DNA from: Stappia indica
Lineage (GTDB): Bacteria; Pseudomonadota; Alphaproteobacteria; Rhizobiales; Stappiaceae
Length of the DNA: 64,000 nt
Direction of reading: 5' to 3'
Assembly (NCBI RefSeq): GCF_020177335.1
Contig: NZ_JAIVMG010000007.1
Span: 186,001 to 250,000, forward strand
Under the pieces are notes generated by a model that made no database searches, was not told where the DNA came from, and saw nothing but the letters and a program-made list of their open reading frames with translations. Below are positions 49,417 to 57,274 of this stretch, in pieces (within the stretch, counting starts at the first letter, position 1; each line of letters starts with the position of its first letter). The position numbers were made by a program, and so were the translations under genes.

Positions 49417-51066
49417 TTACCGCGTCAGCGGCTTGTACTTGATCCGCCGCGGGTCGGCCGCATGGGCACCGAGCCGGCGCACCTTGTCCTTCTCGTAGTC
49501 CTCGAAGTTGCCTTCGAACCACTCCACATGGCTGTCGCCCTCGAAGGCGAGCATATGCGTGGCGAGCCGGTCAAGGAACATGCGATCGTGGCTGATCACG
49601 ACGGCGCAGCCGGCGTAGTTTTCCAGCGCATCTTCAAGCGCCGCCAGCGTTTCGGTATCGAGATCGTTGGTCGGCTCGTCGAGCAGCAGCACATTGGCGC
49701 CCTGCTTCAGCACCTTGGCAAGGTGCACCCGGTTGCGCTGACCGCCGGAAAGATCGCCCACCTTCGCCTGCTGGGCCGGGCCCTTGAAGTTGAAGGAGGA
49801 GCAATAGGCGCGGCTGTTGATCTCCTTGCCATCGAGATAAATGATCTCGTTGCCATCGGAAATCTCTTCCCACACGGTCTTGTTCGGGTCGAGCGTGTCG
49901 CGCGACTGGTCGACATAGCCCAGATGCACGCTGTCACCGACGGTGATGTCGCCCGAATCGGGCTTTTCCTGACCGGTCAGCAGCTTGAACAGGGTCGACT
50001 TGCCGGCGCCGTTCGGGCCGATGACACCGACGATGCCGCCACGCGGCAGCTTGAAGGACAGGTTCTCGATCAGGAGCCGGTCGCCGAAGCCCTTCGACAC
50101 ACCATCCAGGTCGATGACATTGTTGCCGAGCCGCTCGCCCACCGGGATGAGGATCTGCTCGATCGACGGCATCCGCTCTTCCTGCTTGGTAAGCAGGTCC
50201 TCATAGGCACGGATACGCGCCTTGGACTTGGTCTGGCGCCCCTTCGGCGACATGCCCATCCACTCGCGCTCGCGGGCAATCGCACGGGAACGGGCCATGT
50301 CCTCGCGGCCTTCCTGCTCCATGCGCTTGGTCTTCTTCTCCAGATAGACCGAGTAGTTGCCCTCGTAGGGGATGCCACGACCGCGGTCGAGCTCAAGAAT
50401 CCAGCCCGTGACATTGTCGAGGAAGTAGCGGTCGTGGGTGATGATCAGCACCGAGCCCTTGAACTCGCGCAGGTGCCGCTCCAGCCAGTGCACCGTCTCC
50501 GCGTCGAGATGGTTGGTCGGCTCGTCGAGCAGCAGAAGGTCCGGCTCGGACAGCAGAAGCTGGCACAGTGCCACGCGGCGGCGCTCACCGCCCGACAGGT
50601 TGTCGACGGCGGCCTCGGACGGCGGGCAGCGCAGGGCCTCCATCGCCATCTCGACCTTGCTGTCAAGGTTCCAAAGGTCTTCCGCGTCGATGATGTCCTG
50701 GAGCTTGGCGCCCTCCTCCGCGGTTTCGTCGGAGTAGTTCATCATCAGTTCGTTGTAGCGGTCGACGATGGCCTGCTTGTGGGCAACGCCCTCCAGCACG
50801 TTCTCGCGCACCGTCTTGGATGCGTCGAGCTGCGGCTCCTGCGGCAGGTAGCCGACCTTGGCGCCCTCGGCGGCCCAGGCCTCGCCGGAATATTCCTTGT
50901 CGAGGCCGGCCATGATCTTGAGAAGGGTCGACTTGCCCGCGCCGTTCGGTCCGAGAATACCGATCTTGGCGTCCGGGTAGAAGGACAGGTGAATGTCGTC
51001 GAGGACCTTCTTGCCGTTATAAGCCTTCGACAGACCGTGCATATGATAGATGAACTGGCGCGCCAT
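49417..51066 (-). CDS. ettA: Energy-dependent translational throttle protein EttA (ABC-F)
   Basis: A 549-residue soluble ABC-F ATPase. Two nucleotide-binding domains each carry Walker A GPNGAGKST; the signatures are LSGGERRRVALCQ and LSGGQRNRVHLAK, with LLLDEPTNHLDAET and LLLDEPTNDLDTET as Walker B. The two domains are joined by the P-site tRNA-interaction linker (about residues 240-315). EttA binds the ribosome E site and gates the first peptide bond when ATP is low. The ATG at 51066 starts MARQFIYHMHGL, and the longer frame upstream is not conserved. A strong terminator follows. Confidence 0.97.
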   Translation of the reverse strand: MARQFIYHMHGLSKAYNGKKVLDDIHLSFYPDAKIGILGPNGAGKSTLLKIMAGLDKEYSGEAWAAEGAKVGYLPQEPQLDASKTVRENVLEGVAHKQAIVDRYNELMMNYSDETAEEGAKLQDIIDAEDLWNLDSKVEMAMEALRCPPSEAAVDNLSGGERRRVALCQLLLSEPDLLLLDEPTNHLDAETVHWLERHLREFKGSVLIITHDRYFLDNVTGWILELDRGRGIPYEGNYSVYLEKKTKRMEQEGREDMARSRAIAREREWMGMSPKGRQTKSKARIRAYEDLLTKQEERMPSIEQILIPVGERLGNNVIDLDGVSKGFGDRLLIENLSFKLPRGGIVGVIGPNGAGKSTLFKLLTGQEKPDSGDITVGDSVHLGYVDQSRDTLDPNKTVWEEISDGNEIIYLDGKEINSRAYCSSFNFKGPAQQAKVGDLSGGQRNRVHLAKVLKQGANVLLLDEPTNDLDTETLAALEDALENYAGCAVVISHDRMFLDRLATHMLAFEGDSHVEWFEGNFEDYEKDKVRRLGAHAADPRRIKYKPLTR

Positions 51067-51228
51067 AGGTGCCTGCCGCTCCGCTGGTAACAATGAGGGG
51101 GAACTGGCCGTTGTCTTAGTCGATGGCCGCTGCCGGGGCAAGTGCGCGATTGCCCCATGTGTTTACCGTCGATTCATCATGGCGCGGCAAGCTGCCGGCG
51201 GGCTGGATGTTGCAAAAGGATGTATCAC

Positions 51229-51486
51229 ATGCGTATCGCGCGCTCCGCCGGACTTGCCGGCGTTCTCGCACTTACCCTGGCCCTTGGTGCCTGCGGTTCC
51301 AACCGGTTCGAGCGCGGTGTCACCGGTGCGGCCATCGGCACCGCTGCGGGTGCCGGCGTTCTGGCCATTGCCGGTGGTCCCGTGCTTGTCGGCGCGGCGG
51401 CGGGGGCCGTTGGCGGGGCGGCAATTGGCGCCCTCACCAACGAATGCCAGATCGACCTCGGCCCGCAGCGCCCCAACAACTGCTGA
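51229..51486 (+). CDS. Glycine-zipper lipoprotein
   Basis: An 85-residue protein with a lipoprotein signal peptide (MRIARSAGLAGVLALTLALGAC, lipobox LGAC at Cys22) and a Gly/Ala zipper (GAAIGTAAGAGVLAIAGGPVLVGAAAGAVGGAAIGALT) resembling YMGG/OsmB-like small proteins. It ends in ECQIDLGPQRPNNC. It is likely to insert into the outer membrane. AAAAGGATG precedes the start. It is divergent from ettA, with 162 bp between. Confidence 0.85.
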   Translation: MRIARSAGLAGVLALTLALGACGSNRFERGVTGAAIGTAAGAGVLAIAGGPVLVGAAAGAVGGAAIGALTNECQIDLGPQRPNNC

Positions 51487-51785
51487 CGCGCGCCGCAAGC
51501 GGCGCCTTCAGGGTTTTTGACCTTTCCCTATTTTTACCAGACGCCATCCCTGCGCGCGTCAGCGCGCTGGTATGGCCGAAAGCATGATTGCAACCCAAGA
51601 GTTCACTCCACTAGGATATCCTCCCAGATTGCACGTCACGTGGATTTCACGCTGACCCGCTAGAGTCCGAGCCCGAAAAATGTGCAGGTATTCGGGTCAG
51701 GATCATGCCCGGAATTCGAGGGTACAAGGCAAGACCACGCGGCCATCCGGGGCTCTTCCGGTACCGCTTTCGCAGGGAGACGAAC

Positions 51786-52031
51786 ATGTCCTGGTCGTTG
51801 TTGTGGGTGGATCATTGGTCGGGATGCAAGACGACCCTGTCCCCGGAGCCCCCCTCCGCGCACTCCTCTTCCTCTGATTGGGCGGCCCGCCAGAACCGGG
51901 CGGCCACCGGAAACGCGATACCTTTCGAGCAGACCGAGGATCTGTGCCAGGCGCGGCTGATGGCGGCCCATGCGGCGCTGGAGCGTCTCGCCGATGCGCC
52001 CGCACAGGCGCCGGCGGCAGATCGCGGCTGA
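51786..52031 (+). CDS. Hypothetical small protein
   Basis: An 81-residue frame from ATG 51786, preceded by GCAGGGAGA. The last third (QARLMAAHAALERLADAPAQ) looks helical; the rest is Ser/Trp-rich and has no family match that I recognise. The region from 51487 to 51785 has no other gene. It lies just before the tRNA gene. It is weakly supported and may be spurious. Confidence 0.35.
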   Translation: MSWSLLWVDHWSGCKTTLSPEPPSAHSSSSDWAARQNRAATGNAIPFEQTEDLCQARLMAAHAALERLADAPAQAPAADRG

Positions 52032-52197
52032 CCGACCCGGTCGCTGGGGGCGGCACGCGGCGAGCCGGTGGACCGGCCGCGAACCTGCGATGCATTTCAC
52101 GCACACCGTGCCGCTTGCGCGGCATAAATCAGGTGGTGTAGGAAGAACCCGCTTCCGGACACGGGGTGCCTCACCCCCCAGCCAAATCCGGCAGCCC

Positions 52198-52274
52198 GGG
52201 CCTGTAGCTCAATTGGTTAGAGCCGTCCGCTCATAACGGATTGGTTGGGGGTTCGAGTCCCTCCGGGCCCACCA
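52198..52274 (+). tRNA. tRNA with anticodon CAU, probably tRNA-Ile2 (lysidine type)
   Basis: A complete 77-nt cloverleaf with encoded CCA. The acceptor stem is GGGCCTG/CGGGCCC, and the D-arm is GCTC..GAGC. The anticodon stem GTCCG/CGGAT has loop CTCATAA (anticodon CAT), and the T-arm GGGGG..CCCTC contains TTCGAGT. The acceptor and anticodon-loop sequence are closer to tRNA-Ile2 (C34 modified to lysidine by TilS) than to elongator tRNA-Met, but that identity is inferred. Its 3' end is the attachment site of the adjacent island. Confidence 0.95.
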
Positions 52275-52279
52275 TTTCC
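52258..52279 (+). repeat. attL core (22 bp, tRNA 3' end)
   Basis: The first copy of the 22-bp direct repeat, covering tRNA positions from the T-arm to CCA plus TTTCC. It is identical to 55505-55526. Confidence 0.85.
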
Positions 52280-52406
52280 TTTAAAATCAATGCCTTAAGA
52301 CCCGGTTTTCCTAGGTGGGACATTTCGGTGTTCAATCCGATCTATCTGGCTCAGTCTCGAAACGGCGTTTTCTATTTTCGCTGGCCGTTACCAAAACAGC
52401 TTCATC

Positions 52407-53036
52407 CATAGGGAGGGTTGGGCCGTGAACATCAAGAAGACCCGACGGATTTACAATGAGTTGGGACTTCAGCTCAGGAACAAGCAGCCCAAGCGACGGG
52501 TGAAGGCAAAACTGCGCGAGGACCGTCAGGAGGCTGTCGGCCCGAATGATGTCTAGGCCATGGATTTCGTTCACGATCAGCTCGCCATGGGCAAGAAGCT
52601 CCGCATCCTGACCATCGTCGACACCCATTCAAGGTTCTGCCCAGCGGCTGATCCCCGCTTCACCTACCGCGGCGAGGACGTCGTACAGCCCCTCGAGCGC
52701 GTCTGTGCTTGTACCGGCTATCCGAGAACGATACGGGTCGACAATGGCAGCGAGTTCATCTCCCGCGACCTCGATCTGTGGGCCTATGCGAACGACGTCA
52801 CCCTCGACTTCTCACGGCCGGGCAAGCCTACGGACAACGGCTTCATCGAAGCCTTCAACAGCAAGCTGCGGGCCGAATGTTTGAACGCACACTGGTTCCT
52901 GAGCCTTGCGGATGCCCGCGAAAAGTTGGAGGATTGGCCTCGATACTACAACGAGGTTCGGCCTCACTCGGCGATCGGATACAACGTCCCGATCGCGTTA
53001 CAGAATCCCGGTGGCGCAGCCAGCACGTCACCGTGA
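52407..53036 (+). pseudogene. Decayed IS3-family (IS407-like) transposase OrfB
   Basis: Remnant of the integrase-core half of OrfB. The frame reads HREGWAVNIKKTRRIYNEL from about 52407, then hits an amber stop at 52554-52556 (TAG where a Trp is expected in NDVWAMDF). It continues with DFVHDQLAMGKKLRILTIVDTHSRF, RVDNGSEFIS, DFSRPGKPTDNGFIEAFNSKLRAECLN and YYNEVRPHSAIGY, including the DDE-region aspartates and glutamate. OrfA, the N-terminal part of OrfB and recognisable inverted repeats are missing. It marks the left part of the island as an old insertion scar. Confidence 0.88.
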
Positions 53037-53146
53037 AAAAAGCCGGAAAACTCCAGCCACCGGCGCTCCAAAGTTCGGTCTCAGAGCAGGCCCGTATCGT
53101 TACTTTCAACAGATTTTAATTGGCGCAACGTTATTGACCGGAGGGC

Positions 53147-53818
53147 ATGGTGACTGAAGCAGAACTTGAAGAGCTGATCAACAATTGCCCGATTCTGTAT
53201 CACATGGCCGAGCGCAGTTCGTGGGAATCGATCAAGCAGTATGGCCTGCTGAGCACCAGCGCGCTCCTAGACCGCTACGCAGTCCAGCCGCCAATTCGCA
53301 CCGAGATCGAAAGCCGACATCGACCGAAAAGCGTGGAAGTGACAAGTGATGCCCTTCCTCGAGCCGTTGTACGCGACCAGATCCCGATGAGTGACGCAGG
53401 CCTTCAAAAGGCATTGCCCGACCGTCTCTCCCCGGCGGATTGGTATGAGCTGTTGAACGCCAAAGTCTTCTTCTGGCTTTCGGAGGAACGCCTTCATAGA
53501 CTGACCAACGCTAAAGCCTATCGTGACAGGGAGCACGATGTTCTTGAAGTGGATACAAGGTCCCTGATTAACGCACATAGGGATTTAATCTGGTTTTGTC
53601 CGATCAACAGCGGCTGTACTAAGCCGATGCCGCATCCGCGTGACGAAACCATTTTTACTCGTATTGCAGAGTATCCGTATGCCCATTGGCGAGCGCGGCG
53701 CAGTCGTCGAGAGCGCGTGGTTGAGCTCGCCGTTGACCATTCGATCGAAGATATTCGCGACCACGTGAGGCGCGTCGTCGTGAAGCGGGGCACTGATGTC
53801 CTGAGCGTGATCGAGTGA
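53147..53818 (+). CDS. Island cassette gene 1: protein resembling ADP-ribosyltransferase-fold (DarT/DUF7002-like)
   Basis: A 223-residue protein. The first 45 residues (LYHMAERSSWESIKQYGLLSTSALLDRY, Tyr18-His19 and Gly33-Ser38) match the start of ART-fold proteins such as DarT/DUF4433 (YHxT..L..I...G). VFFWLSEERLHRL (107-119) resembles the second core strand, and RVVELAVDHSIEDIRDHV (about 188-205) the C-terminal strand-helix. I also recall a family named DUF7002 with this N-terminus. Catalytic residues cannot be assigned. A good GGAGGG ribosome site precedes ATG 53147. It overlaps the next gene by 4 bp (GTGA). Confidence 0.75.
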   Translation: MVTEAELEELINNCPILYHMAERSSWESIKQYGLLSTSALLDRYAVQPPIRTEIESRHRPKSVEVTSDALPRAVVRDQIPMSDAGLQKALPDRLSPADWYELLNAKVFFWLSEERLHRLTNAKAYRDREHDVLEVDTRSLINAHRDLIWFCPINSGCTKPMPHPRDETIFTRIAEYPYAHWRARRSRRERVVELAVDHSIEDIRDHVRRVVVKRGTDVLSVIE

Positions 53819-54099
53819 GGCGGCACAATTATTCTGCCCGTGATCTCTGGGCGCAGATATTTAAAAGGGCAGCCGCAGACCTGAATGCGACTTTGCATAA
53901 GCCAGATGAAAAAAGTGAGGCCGCGCAGCGCGAGCTTACCGCCAAGGCGTTGAAAGAGGCTGGCTGGTCGGAAGTCGAAATCGCTCGGCGCATTGAGTCG
54001 GATCTCTTCCATGGCGAATTAGAAAGCGTCAATAGCCCTGGTGTTGGACCTGGCCTAGAGTTCAGATTAAATTTTCTTTCAGACCGTCTTCGAAAATAG
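53815..54099 (+). CDS. Island cassette gene 2: small uncharacterised protein
   Basis: A 94-residue protein starting at GTG 53815, which overlaps the upstream stop codon (GTGA), so it is translationally coupled. It is rich in charged residues, with a helical segment (AKALKEAGWSEVEIARRIESDLFHG, about residues 43-67) that could bind DNA or a partner. No recognised family. Its position between a putative ART-like protein and a metallopeptidase is suited to an antitoxin, immunity or adaptor role, which is inference only. Confidence 0.6.
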   Translation: MRRHNYSARDLWAQIFKRAAADLNATLHKPDEKSEAAQRELTAKALKEAGWSEVEIARRIESDLFHGELESVNSPGVGPGLEFRLNFLSDRLRK

Positions 54100-54132
54100 A
54101 TCTCGAAGAATGGGGAGACATCCCACGAAAAG

Positions 54133-54981
54133 GTGGAGGTCGCGATAGACCCGAAAGCTGGTGTCTCGGCATCACTCACAAACGTAATCATGACCGATCA
54201 AGCGATACTTTCGGTTAACTCATTCTTGTTCAGATGGTGTGGCCTGGTAGCTCGAGCTTATACCCGCACAATTTACGCTAGTACCCCACATTGGTGTTCC
54301 AATAGCTCCGACCCGGCGGCTGATCGAGAACTCCTTCTGAAACATCCTGATCTGGTTCTCTATTGGTTTCGAATTTTTGTGTCCTTCTCAGGGACAGGCA
54401 CACATGCTCTGGTACCCTATCGTCCGTCGTCACCGATGGAGTTTCATCTGTTTGAGCAGGTCGCATGGTCGATGGAGTATTTCACCATTGCGCACGAATT
54501 CGGTCATCACCTGTTGGGCCACCGCAATGCCGATGACGATCCCAAAGCGCAGGAGTTTCAGGCTGACGCGTTTGCAGTAAAGATCTGTGAACAGCTTGAG
54601 TTCGAGCCGTTCCCGCTTCTCCCAAACCCCTATACTAGGACCGCGGCTGGCGCTTCGCTGATGCTACTCGCGCTTGAGATTCTACGCGCGTTCGAAGATC
54701 CGGCCGGCGAAGGCATAGCTGTCGTCGATACTCACCCATCCCCAAGTGACCGTATCGCCAAGATATCAACACGAAACCTGATGCAACCAAAGCAGTTGCA
54801 GATGGATCAGGAGTTCAACGGCACCGTTGTACGGATAATGAGTGCTGTCGCTGCTGTCATGCGCGACTTCCGACGTAAAGGTGGCGACAAACTCGTAGCT
54901 ATGATCAGACAGCGTTTGCATGATGCAGAGATGGAGCTGCGGAACTCGGGCAAGTCGTCATCCGACGAGGCAAATGCATAG
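54133..54981 (+). CDS. Island cassette gene 3: HExxH metallopeptidase-like protein
   Basis: A 282-residue protein with a zinc-binding motif HEFGHH (His121, Glu122, His125) and a probable third ligand Glu141 in EFQADAFAV, the gluzincin/M48 pattern. HPSPSDRIAKI near residues 201-211 resembles the M48 C-terminal block. The segment FEQVAWSMEYFTIA before the motif is helical. No signal peptide is visible. Start GTG 54133 follows GGGGAGA at 15 nt, which is loose; ATG 54190 is an alternative. It is 33 bp after gene 2 and probably in the same operon. Base composition is lower in GC than neighbours. Confidence 0.72.
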   Translation: MEVAIDPKAGVSASLTNVIMTDQAILSVNSFLFRWCGLVARAYTRTIYASTPHWCSNSSDPAADRELLLKHPDLVLYWFRIFVSFSGTGTHALVPYRPSSPMEFHLFEQVAWSMEYFTIAHEFGHHLLGHRNADDDPKAQEFQADAFAVKICEQLEFEPFPLLPNPYTRTAAGASLMLLALEILRAFEDPAGEGIAVVDTHPSPSDRIAKISTRNLMQPKQLQMDQEFNGTVVRIMSAVAAVMRDFRRKGGDKLVAMIRQRLHDAEMELRNSGKSSSDEANA

Positions 54982-55504
54982 GTTCTCTTCGCTATTCAGT
55001 TCTCACATGCGCTATGAACGACTGGTTCGGCGCGGCTGAGCTGGGGCACCCATTTGGTCTAGAAAGAAACGTGAAGGGCTACGAGCGTACGTCGCACGCC
55101 ATCTTGATGAAGGTCTGCTTTGCCTCGTTTGCCGCCAAGACCTACCAGTCCGCAAATGGTCCCATTCCAGTCATTCGTTCTAGGTGCCGCAAACGTCCGT
55201 ACCCGGCCCATCCTGGACCTTTGATCCAGTCGCATCGAATGACTGCTTTCATGTCCAATGGAGAACCGGCTAATGATCGACGTGTCAGCGCGAAGCGGTC
55301 GCGGGTTGGTGTATGAGTGCAGTCGTTCGGGGGAGGCCACCATTCCCTGCTACTGGAGTATTGCATCCGGGTGAAAGGCCCGAACCGGTGGTGCTTTCCT
55401 GGTAGGGAGTACCGGCACATAGAGATCTGAATCTACTCCAAACTCTTACTCCATCAAGATGCTATCTATATGAAAAATATAGACTATGTCTGCTGCGCGC
55501 CTTC
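54982..55504. other. Gene-free right part of the island
   Basis: About 520 bp between the metallopeptidase gene and attR. Open frames on both strands (for example 55014-55316 plus, 55142-55420 minus) are short, without a family match or convincing start signal. The last 80 bp are AT-rich. I see no integrase. Confidence 0.5.
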
Positions 55505-55526
55505 TCCCTCCGGGCCCACCATTTCC
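55505..55526 (+). repeat. attR core (22 bp)
   Basis: The second copy of the tRNA-derived direct repeat, identical to 52258-52279. It is followed by the original downstream DNA of the tRNA. Confidence 0.85.
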
Positions 55527-55555
55527 CTTCAAGATCAGCGCCTTGGCTGCCCCCC

Positions 55556-56512
55556 TCACGCGGCGTTGAACAGATAGCGAAAGAAGCGGCGGTCGGGCAC
55601 CAAGGTCAGGCACTTGGCGATCACCGCCACCGCGAGGATCGAAAACACCACGCGGCCGACGAGCACGCTGGTCAGATCCGCCCCGAGCGCCACGACGATC
55701 AACGTGTCTTCGATCACGCTGTGGCAAAGCCCCATGAACATGGCGGCGAGGAACACATCCCGCGCGCCGAGATGGCCTTTTCGAGCCTCGCGAATGATCA
55801 GCCCACCGCCATAGGAGAGGCCAAGCAGCAGGCCGACCATGGTCAGCGGCGCGGCGTCCGGGCCGATGCCTGTCAGCCGCAGGACCGGTGACAACGCCTT
55901 GGTGAGCCAGCGCATCACCCCGATTTTCTCCATAAGGCGCATCAGGATGACGAGGGCGAGCAGGATGACGAACATCCAGCCGAGCGCTTCCGCCGTTTCC
56001 AGCGCGAAGGCGCCCCATCCGGTCTCCGAGCCCGCCGGCACCCAATGGGGCGCCACCGGGTCCTGAAGCCAGCCGGTCGCCTGGAAAATCAGGTGCAGGA
56101 TCAGCCCGCAGAGGAACCCGCCCAAAAGCCGTGACAGGCTGGTAACGACAAGGCCGGGCCCGGCTTTCTGGACGATGCGCTGTTCGATCGGCAGGGCATG
56201 GGCAAACAGAATCAGCGTCGAGAACACCGTCACCTGCGCGGTCGTCAGCTGCTCCGCCGGCACCAGCGCGAACAGCGCGACCGCCCCGCCCCAGACCCCG
56301 GTCAGAACGCCGGTGGCCCAGGCGATTCCAAGCTCCGGCGGCAGGCCGAGAAGCGCCATCAGCGGCGAAAACAGTGGCGCCAGCAGCTCCACCACGCCAA
56401 ACTCGATGGCCACCCGGGTCAGCACCATGACCGGCAGGACGATCCTGACGAGCACCCAATAGAGCGAGAGGGCATCGCGCAACAGCGCAAGGGCAGAGTG
56501 AAGGATCCGCAT
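55556..56512 (-). CDS. Nucleoside-recognition (Gate) domain membrane protein
   Basis: A 318-residue membrane protein with about eight TM helices and two Gate/nucleoside-recognition-like repeats (MALLGLPPELGIAWATGVLTGVWGG in the first, MVGLLLGLSYGGGLIIREARKG in the second). This family includes spore-maturation SpmA/B and YjiH-like proteins; the transported substrate is unknown. It is divergent from an Lrp/AsnC regulator, with a palindrome between them, so it may be Lrp-controlled. Its end lies 30 bp right of the island. Confidence 0.85.
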   Translation of the reverse strand: MRILHSALALLRDALSLYWVLVRIVLPVMVLTRVAIEFGVVELLAPLFSPLMALLGLPPELGIAWATGVLTGVWGGAVALFALVPAEQLTTAQVTVFSTLILFAHALPIEQRIVQKAGPGLVVTSLSRLLGGFLCGLILHLIFQATGWLQDPVAPHWVPAGSETGWGAFALETAEALGWMFVILLALVILMRLMEKIGVMRWLTKALSPVLRLTGIGPDAAPLTMVGLLLGLSYGGGLIIREARKGHLGARDVFLAAMFMGLCHSVIEDTLIVVALGADLTSVLVGRVVFSILAVAVIAKCLTLVPDRRFFRYLFNAA

Positions 56513-56595
56513 GTCGATGGTCCCGGATGGCTGGAAAACGTCCTCAGCTCATAAAGCCAACTCGGCGAAATTTGCGGTCAAATTTTGCGTCTTTG

Positions 56596-56610
56596 TGCAA
56601 TAAAATTGCA
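56596..56610. promoter_or_regulatory. Palindrome between the nucleoside-recognition gene and an Lrp gene
   Basis: TGCAATAAAATTGCA has perfect 6-bp arms and lies in an AT-rich patch of the 147-bp divergent region. An Lrp/AsnC operator is plausible. Confidence 0.5.
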
Positions 56611-56659
56611 AAAACAAGCCCAAGCCGCCCCAACCGCACGATCCTCAGCGAGCTCGCCC

Positions 56660-57133
56660 ATGACCCAGCGCACCGGCCTCGACCGCCTCGACCGGAAACT
56701 CCTTGCCGCCGTGCAAAAGGATGCCGCGCGCACCAATGCGGCCCTTGCCGAGGAAATCGGCTTATCCCCGTCAAGCTGCCTGCGCCGTCTCCAGCGCCTG
56801 AAGGCGGAAGGTGTTCTCTTGAAGACCGTCGCGCTGGTGGCCCCGGCCGCACTCGGCCGGACGCTCTCGGCGATTGTCGAGGTGGAACTCGACCGGCACG
56901 GCGAACAGCATCTGCGCCGCTTCCTGGAGCGGGCGCGGGGCGAGGCGGCGGTCACCCACGCCTATGCGGTGACCGGGGAAATCGACGTGATCCTGATGCT
57001 GCGATTGGTGGACATGGCCGAGTTTCACCAGATCTGCGAACGCCTGTTCCGCGATGCCACCAATGTCGCCCGCTTCAAGACCATGTTCGTGACCCAGACC
57101 GGCAAGGAGGAGACGGCGCTGCCGGTTCCCTGA
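56660..57133 (+). CDS. Lrp/AsnC-family transcriptional regulator
   Basis: A 157-residue regulator. The N-terminal HTH (residues about 8-65; LDRLDRKLLAAVQKDAARTNAALAEEIGLSPSSCLRRLQRLKAEGVL) is followed by the ligand-binding RAM domain (AYAVTGEIDVILMLRLVDMAEFHQI). Lrp members sense amino acids. The ATG at 56660 was chosen because the homology starts there. It is divergent from the nucleoside-recognition gene. The amino acid sensed cannot be told. Confidence 0.94.
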   Translation: MTQRTGLDRLDRKLLAAVQKDAARTNAALAEEIGLSPSSCLRRLQRLKAEGVLLKTVALVAPAALGRTLSAIVEVELDRHGEQHLRRFLERARGEAAVTHAYAVTGEIDVILMLRLVDMAEFHQICERLFRDATNVARFKTMFVTQTGKEETALPVP

Positions 57134-57274
57134 GCAAAGCCTTGGACCTTGCGCCTCTCGGCGAACGCCTTGCCAATTTCCCAAGATCAGGCTCCCGGGC
57201 CGGTTTCCCAAGGCCGGTCAATCCTCTAGAGTTGCGACCAACAATTGGCCGACTGACCGCCCGCCCGACCGGCG

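Larger units (their letters stand above)
52258..55526. mobile_element. Small genomic island inserted at a tRNA 3' end
   Basis: The last 17 nt of the tRNA plus the next five bases (52258-52279) recur at 55505-55526, giving a 3.25-kb element between direct repeats, the classic sign of integrase-mediated insertion at a tRNA gene. A weaker similarity continues past the core on both sides. Inside are a decayed IS3-type transposase (52407-53036), a three-gene cassette (53147-54981), and gene-free sequence. The cassette is visibly less GC-rich than the flanking genome. No integrase or excisionase is present, so the island is probably mobilised in trans or is a remnant. Confidence 0.8.

Noticed and set aside
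55014-55420. Open frames on both strands at the right end of the island
   Set aside because: Short, overlapping in opposite directions, without recognised domains or ribosome sites; more likely remnant non-coding DNA.
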